A DNA stretch of 64,000 bases from Diaporthe sp. PMI_573. Taxonomy: Eukaryota; Ascomycota; Sordariomycetes; Diaporthales; Diaporthaceae. Within the stretch, counting starts at the first letter, position 1. Each line of letters opens with the position of its first letter. The stretch lies in assembly GCA_021399435.1 (NCBI GenBank), contig JAJTUP010000015.1:620001-684000 (forward strand), read 5' to 3'. The notes beneath the pieces are model-generated. The model had not been told where the DNA came from and did not search any database. It worked only from the letters and a program-made list of their open reading frames with translations. A program made the translations under genes and the position numbers. Below are positions 1 through 10,700 of this stretch, piece by piece.

Positions 1-408
1 CCCCCCCCCCAGTATGCCTTGCCCCCAGTACACCCATCTTGCGGTCTAGGGCTTCGGCCTAGGATTTTACACATGTATCTACTGGCCACCTGGGATTTGA
101 CGTCGCACAATTTACGATCAGTTTGTCCAAGCCATGCGGACGGAGCCCATCGCTTTGCGCAGTCATCTTCCACTCCATCTGCCGTCGAGATTTATTGCTA
201 TGACCTTACATTCTTGGATGGCTACACTGAATTCTAAGCCTTGCTGTTTCGCCCCTGAAGGCCGAATTCTCGACCTCCTGAATTTTCATGCACAGTTCCA
301 GATGAGCCTCAAGGAAGAACAATAAGTAGGAGGAGAGTGCAGTAATGTGAGTTCCACTCCAAATTAGCAAACATCCTTTGGCATTACAAGTCACCGGCAC
401 AGTCAGAT
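1..408. other. Intergenic, no gene seen
   Basis: The window opens with a run of ten C and then about 400 bases with no open frame that resembles a known protein. The last 100 bases presumably carry the promoter and leader of the CorA-like gene starting at 409. I see no clear TATA box or repeat. Confidence 0.5.
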
Positions 409-2527
409 ATGGCCATCAATGCATATGATCAGCTCGTCCAAGCCTGTCGGGAGGCCGATACATGGCCCCTGAAACTGTTACGCAAGCAGCAATTGAATCG
501 CGTCCTCTGCAACTACCAGCAGCGGCTACATACAGACGAAAGCCGGCTCTTGGACTCAAAACAAGCATCTGTTGAGTTCTGGGAAGCTCCATTTGGTGCA
601 GAGAGTAAGTATTTGGCCCTGGCCCATTCCGCACAAGTTCTTGCTGACTCTCCGGACAGGATATCAGGGAGAAATAGTCAAGAGCATTGATGAGCTTGTT
701 CAGCACTTCCATGAGCACGTCTATCACCGTGTGAGGGACCCGAGGAGTCGCCACGTGTAAGGACAAATTAGATATTCCAAGCAGAAGAAGTAACTAACGA
801 GGGCCCTAGGTTTATATCTGCTCCTCATTCTTGGGCGCCGCTGAGATGCACGCCACAAATGCTTCGCTACCTCTGTAGTTACGAGCAGATGTCGCCAATA
901 CTCATAGATGTGCTAGCCTCCTTTGGGAGGCAGAAGGCACCTCATGGTTTCCACTCTGCCTCGTTCTGCCAGGATGATTTGACGAAGTCAAGTCCGTCAG
1001 CCCTCGTCGAGATCCCGGAATTTGGCGGATCAGGTCGGGAGCTGAGACACTGCTACAAGCTTCATGGACTAGAGGCCTCGACTTCCACCGGGGCGAGATG
1101 GACCATGCGCCAGACTGCCATCTATCATTCTTTCGATTTGGAAAACGGCCGTGCCATGTGGCTGACTGTCAAGGCTAATAACGAGATCCGGGATAGGATC
1201 AAGGAAGGGAGTGAGTCTCTTGAAGCCATGCGAGCCTCAAATTCTGCCAATCCCGGTTCATCTTTCGCGGCCTGTCTGATCACCCACCTTATTGTTTTTG
1301 ACTGGTGTGCCGAGAACTGGCGACTATATTTGGATGACATCGAGAACGATGCACGAGAAATCCTTGTAAAAGCCAAAAGCACTCCGCTCGAGCCCCTGGG
1401 TGATGAGCTCAACTTTGCTCCCCGACTAATCACCGCCGCCACCATGCCGTCACTAAGGGACAGAGAATCCTCCATGATCTCGAAGCAAGACACGTTGCAA
1501 ACACGAAATGAAGCACAAAATGGCCCCATTCGACTTTTCAGTGAGGCCAGGGCTCGGGTCACAAGACTGCGCACAGCAATGAACGCGATAGTAACTGAAG
1601 TCGAGGTTGAAAAGAGTCGGGAGGCGGACCAGTCTCAAGATGCTCAAGCCGCCCAACGAGAAAGGATATCGAATCATCTGGAGAAGCTGAAAGGCTTCTA
1701 ATTCGCCGAGTTCCAGAGACTGACTTTCTTTTCCGCGAAATTGCAAGAAGCAAAATTAGCTGTGTGCCTCAACCTCGGCGTGTTGAAGGGCACTCGAGAA
1801 TATTACGAACAGAGATGCCAATCGACTCAGTTCCCAACTGCAATTAAAGGATTTTCCGAGTCCAATGGATCTTATGAGTATTTTACTCAAAGGGTTACGA
1901 GCCTCGAGCAAGATCTTGAGGCAAACACCGCCAGGATTGAGGCCCTCATCCTGCTCATCGAAGATGGAAAACGCTTGGTGAGTATCATTTCCGACGTGTA
2001 GCCTTCTGTTTAGTGCGATTAGCTAACATAAAGTCTCCAAATTTTAGTATGATTCCATTCTCCAGTCATACAGCATGGAGATAAATAAGCTCTTCACGCT
2101 CAGAGGACACGGAATTTCCGAGAGGATGGAGGATTCCGCCGTGAGGATGGAGAAAGTCACAGACAGCATGCTTAAAATCGCCCGCGCGACGGCTAGAGAT
2201 TCTGCATCCATGAGCGTTATAACTTTCGTCACTCTAGTTCTCCTGCCAGGCACCTTCCTAGGGGTAAGAATGATGACTTCGAGCATGAAGTCGTCGACTG
2301 ATTCTCTGACATCTAACCAGACATTCTTCAGCACCCCAATCATCGATACTCCTGGGGATGGCACTCAGTCATGGGCTATGAACTGGACCGTATTCATCCT
2401 GTTCATCAAGATTTGTGCGCCCATGACGGTAATTGTCATGCTGATCTGGACATTGTATATGGCATTTGTGAGGCGCAAGGGGCCGGGTCAATGGAGTGGA
2501 GGTTCTTCGGGTGATGATCTTTGCTGA
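409..2527 (+). pseudogene. CorA-like (Mg2+ transporter-like) fungal membrane protein with an in-frame stop
   Basis: Five exons fit a fungal CorA-like protein: 409-604, 660-756, 810-1977, 2048-2263 and 2321-2527. All introns are GT-AG and phases join correctly. The early exons read through a conserved-looking stretch (SAPHSWAPL, then LRYLCSYEQMSPILIDVLASFG). The C-terminal part has the family's two-helix end: a first membrane segment with FVTLVLLPGTFLG, then TFFSTP, then a second segment around WTVFILFIKICAPMTVIVML. Fungal members are usually uncharacterised and may not transport magnesium; the GMN motif of true CorA is not visible. The defect is a TAA at 1699-1701 inside exon 3. The same frame continues without a shift on the far side (FAEFQRLTFFSAKLQEAK) to the next donor, and I found no intron that would remove it. 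It could be a CAA or GAA codon turned to TAA. It is either a recent pseudogene, a base-call error, or a truncated soluble product. Confidence 0.72.
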
Positions 2528-3975
2528 ATCGTACGCCTCGCCTGAACCTCAAGTGCATGATTTGGAGCGTGTAAGGTGTGTCGAAGAAGTAGCGGGCTCA
2601 GAGTTTCTGTTTTGTTTTTGAACTCGGTTTCTATTGGGTGTGATGCAGCCAACACTCTCAGAAGGGAGAAAGGATTAGGCTCGGAATCTGTCACTTCCTC
2701 CGTACCATATTCAACAGATAGTACTTTTTACTGTCTCTTCGTTACTTCTTGAATATGTGCTGCGCACGAAATAAATTAATCATCTCTCCCCATGGGGCGA
2801 ATATGCGCGAAAGGCCAGAACGTGAATGATGCGCGGGCTACCCCATCATGGGATATTTCCATGCCTGGAGCAATGATGGCACTATCACACTCAAGATACC
2901 CCCATACTTCTCTCTGGCTCTTCTTATAAACTTATAGGAATCTAAAAACGTTCATTGTTAGTGCGATTATGAATCATTGGGTTCGGGAGTACGATGGTGC
3001 CACACGCGAGGCTCAGTCCTCTCGGGCTGGCCAGGAGGACGATTTCGGTTTCAGAGCTTGAGCACTTGCCTGGATTCAAGTACTGCTGGGATCAACTCAA
3101 GGTAGAAAAAGTCTCCAAAGCACTGTATCTCACGACTTACGATCGTAAAGTGGCTCAATATCTTGGCAACTCGAAGTTGACAAGCTGGCCAGTCGACCAG
3201 ATGTCGGATTTCACTGCCCCGTCCAGGCTCAGCCTCTGCAGTACTGTGTAAGTTACATCCAGATCTGCTGCCGTAGACTCCGCCATCTGTAAGCTGCAGT
3301 ACTGGTGGCTCCATCAAAGGGGGCGTGGGGGGCTGGGCTTGAGTTGTCCATGGGTCGCCGATGGGCCGCATATCACACTGCTCATGCACCCAATGACTGT
3401 ATATGTCGGCCCTCCACCCGGCACGCAGATATTGCTGGCACAGCCTTTCTGGAGGCCGTCTGCTGTTTCCATACATGCAGCAAGGCAGACCAGTGAGAAC
3501 TGCTTGTGAGTCTTGCGGCATTCGCTGGACACTGGGCTCAACCACAGAGACTTGCTTGAGGACTCTCTTCAGCACCCCACAGGCTGCAAACACGGGAGTA
3601 TTCTGCTCGCCGTGAGTCATCCTTTGGAGCTCCTGACTGGTATAGATCCAGATGTGGCATTGTATGCATGTCACTCTGCTGTGTAACACTACTTATATCG
3701 CGTTGTGGCCGCTGCCCACCTCTTCAGTTGTTAGGGCAGCGCCTCCTCTCTCACCCTCTCTGTCTCAAAATTTGGACCGCCCACACCTGGAATTCCCTTG
3801 GTGGCCGAGAAATCACTACTGAAGCATACAGCCACCTTTCTTCGCTTACCTCACTGGTACACCTCTATCAGTACTCAAATTCGACATATTATCCGCTCTT
3901 GGTGACCCTGAGACAAGACTGCGGTCGAGCCTCGACTGTTGCGCTGTACTTAATTTTCCTTCATCTGACCCTGGT
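2528..3975. other. Gene-poor spacer with unassigned open frames
   Basis: About 1.4 kb without a gene I can support. An 85-codon plus-strand frame at 2994-3251 and a 212-codon minus-strand frame at 3051-3689 overlap each other, resemble no family I know, and lack splice or motif support. The last few hundred bases should contain the promoter of the kinase-like gene. Confidence 0.4.
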
Positions 3976-6706
3976 ATGGCATTGCTAGGAGGATCCCATG
4001 ATGAGAGGTGCTACGACAGGTTCAAAGAATACATCGAGAGCTGCTCTGAAATCGGCCAAGAAGCTCAAGGAGCACCCGCTAGGTTCGCCTCTATCCAGAA
4101 TTTGGCCACCTATTGGACCGAAGATCATGTCCGAGAGATTGTGTTCGACATAGGAGACTTGGACTATCAGATTGAGGATATTCGCACCCAATACTTGCGC
4201 ATATTCTCTATCCTTGTATGGATATCCAGAACCGGTCAATCATATGTGCGGTATCTGAAGCATTTCATGCGAAACGGTAGAGACGATCACGTCTTGCCAC
4301 TTCGGGAACGCCCAACATTCTTTCCCAGCGCCCCTGATAGCAAATCCTTCTGGACAACTTTCTTCAAGAGCCAATGGACGTTCTGCCCAGTGCAGCTTGG
4401 ACACAATAAAATATACAACAGGAATCTACACCCGAGCCAAATACTACCGTTCACAATCTTTGATGATCTTGGTTCCGAAAACATCGGCAGGCCAGCAAAG
4501 ATCCGCCTTGCGAAGGTCCATGCTTCAGATCCACTCGCACAGACACTTTCAGTAAATTCCCAATGATTTCCCATATTATTCTGGAGGTATCTTTCTGACA
4601 CGCAAACTCTGCAGGCAGGCGGCAATCTTGTCCTTAAGTCATATGATACTCAGTACGGGAGCAGCTATCAAAACGAGATCGAGGCTTATACTGCTTTCGC
4701 CAACGCCAGATCGAGCAAACATACTCTGACGTACCATGGAAGCTACTTTGTGCAACCACAGGCTCCAGGAAGTGGATTGCAGTACACCATCATGCTCGAG
4801 CACGCCGAGCGGGGCTGTCTTTTGCAACTTTACAAGGATGATGACCCTCCTTTTACATTTGCAGAGACAACGGCTTTCTGGCTAGGCCTCCTGCAAGTAG
4901 CGAAAGCACTCATGATCGCTCACAACGATATACCCAAAAGACCTGGTGCGAGCTGGTACGTTGTTGACTCTTCTCCTATTCGCACACAAATTACTGATTA
5001 ATTCCCCCACAAGTGTTCATCAAGATGTCAAGCCATCAAATATATTCGTTTTCGGACGTGAAGAAGACTCTACCGCTAAATTTGACTTGGAATTCAAGCT
5101 TGGTGACTTCGGGAACAGCCACACTAGAAAACCAGCACCCCATGATTCAGGAAGACTTGGATACGATAGTCGAAGCACACGAATCTATTGTGATTCAGAT
5201 ATGAGCATACTATCTGTTGTTGGATAGCAACTGACATTGTCTAGCTCCACCTGAACTTACCTGGAACCACGAAGTTGATTTCACCGTGGATGAGCTTGAA
5301 GACATGTGGTCCTTCGGATGTGTTCTTCTTGAAGCTGCTGTATGGGTTTGCTTTGGACAACGCGGCCGCATTGAGTTCCAGCAACGACGCCAAGACGAGA
5401 ACAATCAGGTCGCCCCGGACCAGCGTGACCTTGGTCGTAGCGACTGCTTCCATGATGGCAAATCAAGGCTCACGGCCGTTGGCGAAGTCCTCGGCCTTGT
5501 TCAAAGAGATGGCCGAAGGTCTGACGAACTTACTCCGAGCATCGTCAAACTTGTACTAAACCATCTTCTCGTCGAGAAAACCGACCGGTATAACGCGCGA
5601 ATCCTCTCGACCGAGCTGGGAAAATTGATTCGCATTGCCACTGACCCCCCTGGCGACCGCCTTTCCCGGCACATCTCCGCCGCATCATCCGCAGCCCATA
5701 GTCATGGGAGTCAAGAGGTTCGTCACTCACAGAATTATTGTATCAACGACCCGCAAGCCATATCAACAAGGCCTCAACATGGGGCTCTCACACCTTCTCC
5801 AACCATCGATTTGATGAGCCCGAATCAGTCGTCGCCTACGGGGAGGGTCTCAACAATGGACATGTCCCCTAACAGAGGCACCAGTTTTCGCAGTCAAACC
5901 GGTGGCGGAGAGTCATGGAACCATGTTAACGGAACCCATGGATCACACAGAATGGGCGGGCAGTTTTGACTCGCATCACCGGAACTGAACGGAATCCAGG
6001 GCATACACACGACGTACTCCACGATAACTCCGGTAGATGAGTTTAACTCCGGTGTTTCAGGACGTGCACAAACGGATACAGTCGGTCATAACTACATTCA
6101 GAGTCACGTTGGGAACCCACGATCCCCAGACCAGACATGGCCAGCTCAGAGAGCGAATACGAGCGGGAGTGCCAGGTCAAACTCTACTGTCACTCAAGCA
6201 CAAGCCGGCGATCACAAGAGGACCACGTTCCCAGGTCTCGCCATGGAGTTGGCGAATGCACGAAGAGCAGAAGGCGGACCTCTCAAGTTCCGTCGTTTGC
6301 TGCCAGGAGAACATCCGGCGATGCTCTTCTTGAAGCAGCGAGATCATGTGAGTCTGCGAACACGATCCTCGCAAACAACGATTCCCCACAGTCTAAAGCA
6401 CATCCGTTAATCCGCATTAATAGATTTTCGTCATTGACAATTCAAAGCACATGCGAGAATTCAAGGGCCAGGTCCTGGGCGTGTTCGCTAGTCTGGCCCA
6501 TATTCTCGAAGCTGCCGATCCGAACGGTCTCGACGTGATATGTACTTCAGATCCTGGGAACATGCAGCACCACAGATCTTCGCAGAAACTCGCTCAATTC
6601 GTGCAAAGTGATTTCGACAAAGGTGCTTCTGGTCCCTGCCTCATCGAGAGGGGGCTGGACACTTTGGTTGATAAAGTCATCGACAAGCTGCCCACTGGGC
6701 CGGGTG

Positions 6707-6714
6707 AAAAGAAA
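6707..6714. repeat. Left target-site duplication of the MULE
   Basis: AAAAGAAA directly precedes the left inverted repeat. The same eight bases directly follow the right inverted repeat at 9802-9809. They are host coding sequence (Lys codons of the vWA exon) duplicated on insertion. Confidence 0.9.
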
Positions 6715-6760
6715 GAATCCGGATATTCGCGCACCCTCAAATGGATGGCGCGCACCTTTT
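6715..6760. repeat. Left terminal inverted repeat of the MULE
   Basis: It begins GAATCCGGATATTCGCGCAC and runs 46 bp. The reverse complement of 9756-9801 matches it except at one position (C here, T in the other end). Confidence 0.92.
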
Positions 6761-7079
6761 GCTTAGTCAGCAGGGCTGCAGCCAATCAGATCACTCCATT
6801 TGACCTCACGCACCACCCCAACAGAGTGCGTTTTGTAGCCTCACCGACATGCCCAGCCAAACCTCCTCTGCCCACCAACACTAAACCACCCACCCACCAC
6901 CCACACATCGTGCTATCAATTAAATGCTTCGTGGAATCAATCAATTTGGCATCAAAGATATACTCTAGCTATCTAGATATTAATTCTAGATCATTATAGC
7001 AATAGGACACGTGCCTAACTACTCAGATCTCAAGGCACAGTGGCTAGCCGACTGTTACTAATGGAACACCACTATTACC

Positions 7080-9344
7080 ACCACAAACCATCGTCAACCA
7101 GCACTTTCTAACCCTCCTGACTTTCTAAGACTTTTCCACAATAGATACAATACCTATAAGGATCTAAAGGCCGAGTTAGACAAGGCCACAAGCCGTGCTG
7201 GCTGGCTAACGGTGTCCTATAGCACGAAGCCCAATAGGCAGATATTAGCATACACCCGCGGTACCCAGCGACCCTCAGTCGCCACAAAAAGTAGCGCCAC
7301 CACAATAAAAGCCGGCTATATTTAGCGAGGACTGGCCCATACGACAAGATACACGTCTAATAAGTAGAAGCTTCTCATCCAGGAAGGCCAACATACCCAT
7401 CACGGCCCTTAAGAAGTCCCTAAAGCCAAGCATGGCCGGGTAAAGCTATCCGAAGCACATACGGAATTCCTTTCCCGGGCGGCACGTAACCCGACAAACG
7501 CTACGCCGAAGCGGCTCGAAAGACTACTCTGCCAACAGTACCCTACGGTTCAGCTTGGGCCAAATATCCTTAAGAACTGGCTACAAAGCTTTTGAAGGGA
7601 GAAGCAGGGCATCTATATGCCGTCCCAAGCAACGCTAGACTGGCTAGAAGAAAAGGGCTACTGGTATCGCTTCACCCAAGACAACAAGAACAACATCACG
7701 GGCATCGTTTAGTCCGAGCAGAAGCAGGTATCGTAGCTTCAAGAGCAACGGTTTTCCCATAGCGTATCGCTCGATTACACGTACGCAACAAACAACAAGA
7801 AGATGCCATACTTTTAAGGCACAGCCTTAATCTATACAAAGAAGATCCTCCCGTTGTTTCAAGGCGTCATCAATAGCAAGAAGGAAAGCAGCTTCCGGTA
7901 GCTTCTCAAGCAAGTTTACAAGCTGCTGCATAAGTGTAAAGCTAACGACCCTACCCTCTTTATTACCAACTACGATAACGCTCTAATTAACGCCCTCGAG
8001 TATGAATTTCCTTATGCCCGTCACCAGCTATGCGTCTTCCATATAAATATGAACGTTGTCCTCCACATTAAGAAGAAGTGGCAGAAGCCAGCAAGAGAGG
8101 TGCCGATACAAGAAGAAGAGGAAGAAGCCGAGGAAACCAAAGAGGAGGACCCAGACGAAGCTATACTTAATGCGCCGGCGAGAAACACGGCCACGATATC
8201 CACGAGGGTCCCCGACGACGTCCCCCATATCCGACAGGCCCTATTTGACCTCCTTAAGTTTATAGAGTACTCTACAGACCGTCAGGTCTATAATACAGCT
8301 TGGCAGCGCCTCCAAGAGACCTTCTCGGACCAGACGGCAATCCTTAACTACCTAAAGACCTACTATATCGACGACGACGAGAAGATTGTCGCTAAATGGG
8401 CTGGCCACCAGACTTGCAAAACCCTCAACTTTGGCTTACGTACAACCTCCTCTATAGAGTATATGTACCGGAAAGTCAAGGTCTATCTAGGCCACGGGCT
8501 AGGGAATCTCCTCTATCTAGCCCAGGCTGTCTACGAGGCTATTCGGAATACTGCTGAGCAGCTTTGTCACGAGGAAGCCCGCCAGAAGACACTATTGCTT
8601 TAGAAGTTTAATGGCCAGAAGTGGCTGGGTGCCGTTTCTTACCAAGTCTTGTAGGCGACACTTAAGCTTCTCGCAAGGGCCAGAAAGCACGCCTTAAAGA
8701 TGCTTCGAGAAGAGGTCCCACGTGACTTCTGTATAGCTTCAAGCTGCGTTTGCCCTATCTATACTTAGTACGGCTTAATTTGTGCTAACCGGATGGCTGA
8801 TAAAGAGGAGGCAGGCCTTCCTTTCGTAAAGGAAGATATTCATAAAGTCTACTGGCTTGATCGTGACCTCTTACTTAATAACCCGCTCCTTACAGTCTTC
8901 TCGCCAAGGAAGGTTACGGCAACAAAGGAGAAACCTTGTAAGACAGCCACATTTGCGGCCGACGAGGAGGGTATCTTTCAGAGCCGTAGCAGCCATAGGA
9001 AGGCCGTGATAGACAAGAGGACAAAGTCAACAACGACTTCTTTAGGAAGCAAGGCCGGCAACAAGACAAGGGCAACAACGGCTTTAATTCAGCGCCTTAA
9101 CTCGGCCTTCAAGTACAATAACTCAACCCTCCAGTCCCTAGATGAAGAGGACACCCGTAACAGTAGTATCCGGCAAGAAGCCGTCCGGCAAGACCAACGG
9201 CTAGTGGTCGGGCTCACAAAGCAAGGTAACCGCCAGCCTCAGAAGCGACGAGCCAAAGGCACGGCGTTGCCGGCGGCTACACCCTCAAGTTCAAGACCAA
9301 AGGCTAAAAAGCAGCAAACAGGGGCACAGAGGACCGTCAACTAG
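7080..9344 (+). pseudogene. MULE transposase relic, single frame with many stops
   Basis: One reading frame (codons starting at positions divisible by three) reads as a continuous transposase-like protein of roughly 750 codons. It is broken by about eleven stop codons and by no frameshift I can detect. Stops include 7323-7325, 8601-8603, 8652-8654 and 8766-8768. The catalytic-domain pattern lies around 7960-8060 (TNYDNALINALEYEFP, then RHQLCVFHI). A block with NFGLRTTSSIE lies near 8430-8460, and the C-terminal CPIYTxYGLICANR is followed by a basic, low-complexity tail. Most stops are TAG or TAA in contexts where CAG, CAA or TGG would be expected. That fits C-to-T change such as repeat-induced point mutation rather than indel decay. 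Two pieces stay open long enough to look like genes (8049-8603 and 8793-9344), but they are fragments of this one protein. Confidence 0.82.
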
Positions 9345-9496
9345 CTACCAGCCGTAGACCTCACGGCTAACAACGTCAACGGCAACGGCGACGGCAAGGG
9401 TGGCGATGGCGCCAAGGAAACGCAGGACGAGATCGTCGCCATGCCGGCTAGCTGGGTCACGTAAGCGACAACAAGAGCAACGAGGGCTTCATTTGT

Positions 9497-9618
9497 ACTA
9501 TCTGGCCAAACATTAGCTGTCATTGCCCTATTGCTTGGCCAAATAGTGCTTAAATGGGTCTAATAGTGCTTTATTTACACTATCTGAGCAAACAACAGCC
9601 AACGTTTGGCCAGATAGT
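9497..9618. repeat. Subterminal inverted repeat inside the right arm of the MULE
   Basis: ACTATCTGGCCAAAC at 9497-9511 is the exact reverse complement of the 15 bases at 9604-9618. Further variants (TTGGCCAAATAGTGCTT, ACACTATCTGAGCAAAC) lie between them. They lie in a non-coding, AT-rich stretch between the transposase relic and the terminal repeat. Clustered short subterminal repeats often serve as transposase binding sites; a small nested element is the alternative. Confidence 0.6.
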
Positions 9619-9755
9619 GCTTATTTGGTGCCGTAGAGTGTGTGGGAATAGTGGCATGTAGCAGTATGTTGGTCGGTATTAGCACATTATTTTTTTGTAT
9701 GGCGAACCCATAGTGTTTTTTAATTTGGGCACAGGGGGCCGCATGATTAGTCATG

Positions 9756-9801
9756 AAAAGGTGCGCGCCATCCATTTAAGGGTGCGCGAATATCCGGATT
9801 C
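9756..9801. repeat. Right terminal inverted repeat of the MULE
   Basis: This 46-bp repeat ends CGCGAATATCCGGATTC and is the reverse complement of the left end with one mismatch. It is followed at once by the second AAAAGAAA copy. Confidence 0.92.
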
Positions 9802-9809
9802 AAAAGAAA
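9802..9809. repeat. Right target-site duplication of the MULE
   Basis: AAAAGAAA, identical to 6707-6714. The next base (9810) resumes the host vWA exon in the frame left at 6714. Confidence 0.9.
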
Positions 9810-10227
9810 AGGCTGGTGTCTTGGATCAAAAGCGACAAAGCCCGTCCTATCAGTATCTACGTATTGACCAGTGGTGTCTGGGACTTGTCTGCGGCAGCAA
9901 GAGAAGGCACTTGTGGCGCAGAGCGGCCCATCAACCGGCTCATCACGGAGCTCAAGGGTCGCAACCTTCGCAAGAGTCAGGTCGCAATCCAATTCATCCG
10001 CTTTGGCGATTACCAGACAGGGATACAACGACTGAAATACTTGGATGATTGCCTGGGGAAACCACATTAGTAAGTGACACAACGCCACAGGCTTCTGACC
10101 AACCTTGAGGATTCTGAGGCTGACCGGCACCAGTGATATCGTCGATCACAAGCCCAGCAGCGGCAGCGTGTGGCCTATGCTCATTGGAAGTCTTGATGAA
10201 GGGAATGATCGAGACGATGACACCTGA

Positions 10228-10700
10228 GTTCATCGTATCTTCTTTTCGGGAGGTTATCAAGCTTTTCAACATAGATTTCTCAGTCGAAAATTGATTCCCA
10301 AACACCATAGCACGATCCACAGGATGCGGCTAATGTATCTTCACTAAGTCTTGATCAGGGTTATTGCACTTGTGACCGGAGTTATGGTGAACAGGTTCCT
10401 GGCAGGCGCCGAGTCCTACTTTGTGGCCTGGAGTCAGCCTTTGCAAAATGTATATATCCATGATGTAATATTCTTCACAGTTGGCGTTGCTAAATTGATG
10501 ATCGAATGTTTAGGACTTGTAGATGTCATTGAAAGGCAGTTCCCCCTTCCATGAGCGCTGAGTGAGGTCTTTTTGAGGACATCGTAATATCGACCCGATT
10601 AGAATAGTACTTCCCCCCCGCTCCCCGATATACTACTCGAATAACACTTAATTCTATGTATATTACAAGAGCAGAGTATGATATCAAGCCACAAAACTTC
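10228..10700. other. Intergenic between the kinase/vWA gene and the NmrA-like gene
   Basis: About 470 bases between two convergent 3' ends. A 67-codon plus frame (10351-10554) has no recognisable features and is probably chance. I see no other element. Confidence 0.5.

Larger units (their letters stand above)
6715..9801 (+). mobile_element. Mutator-like (MULE) DNA transposon, degenerate copy, 3,087 bp
   Basis: The element is bounded by 46-bp terminal inverted repeats (6715-6760 and 9756-9801) that differ at one base, and flanked by the 8-bp direct duplication AAAAGAAA. Inside, one plus-strand frame carries a MULE-type transposase relic. An 8-bp duplication would also fit hAT elements, but the protein pattern (YDNALINALEYEFP ... 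HQLCVFHI, a C-terminal NFGLRTTSSIE, and a CxxxYGLICANR zinc-knuckle-like end) is that of PF10551 MULE transposases. The nearly identical ends suggest a fairly recent insertion. The copy cannot make transposase because of many stops. It could still be mobilised by a source element elsewhere. Confidence 0.88.
3976..10227 (+). pseudogene. Protein kinase-like / von Willebrand A domain protein, disrupted by a MULE insertion
   Basis: Exons 3976-4551, 4615-4955, 5014-5189, 5245-6347, 6424-6714 and then, beyond the transposon, 9810-10069 and 10134-10227 read as one protein of about 946 residues. The N-terminal ~190 residues match the leader region of a fungal kinase-like family (WTE, RYLRIFSIL, NLHPSQILP). 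A kinase-like domain follows, with HQDVKPSNIF (catalytic-loop type), LGDFGNSH (DFG), PPEL (APE) and MWSFGCVLLE. A low-complexity linker leads to a vWA-type fold (IFVIDNSKHMREFKGQ ... PISIYVLTSGVWD ... VAIQFIRFGD) and an acidic tail. Two lesions are visible. A 3.1-kb MULE sits in the vWA exon, and an in-frame TGA lies at 5967-5969 between kinase and vWA. Dropping the element plus one copy of its 8-bp duplication rejoins the frame exactly. Role unknown; such genes are expanded in Pezizomycotina genomes. Confidence 0.8.

Noticed and set aside
3051..3689. A 212-codon minus-strand frame upstream of the kinase gene.
   Set aside because: Its composition is irregular, it has no motif, and it overlaps another equally weak frame.
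8049..8603. A 184-codon frame that could pass for a separate gene.
   Set aside because: It is the middle piece of the MULE transposase frame, bounded by in-frame stops within the element.
6715..9801. hAT family assignment because of the 8-bp duplication.
   Set aside because: The transposase text fits the MULE domain, and 8-bp duplications occur in MULEs too.
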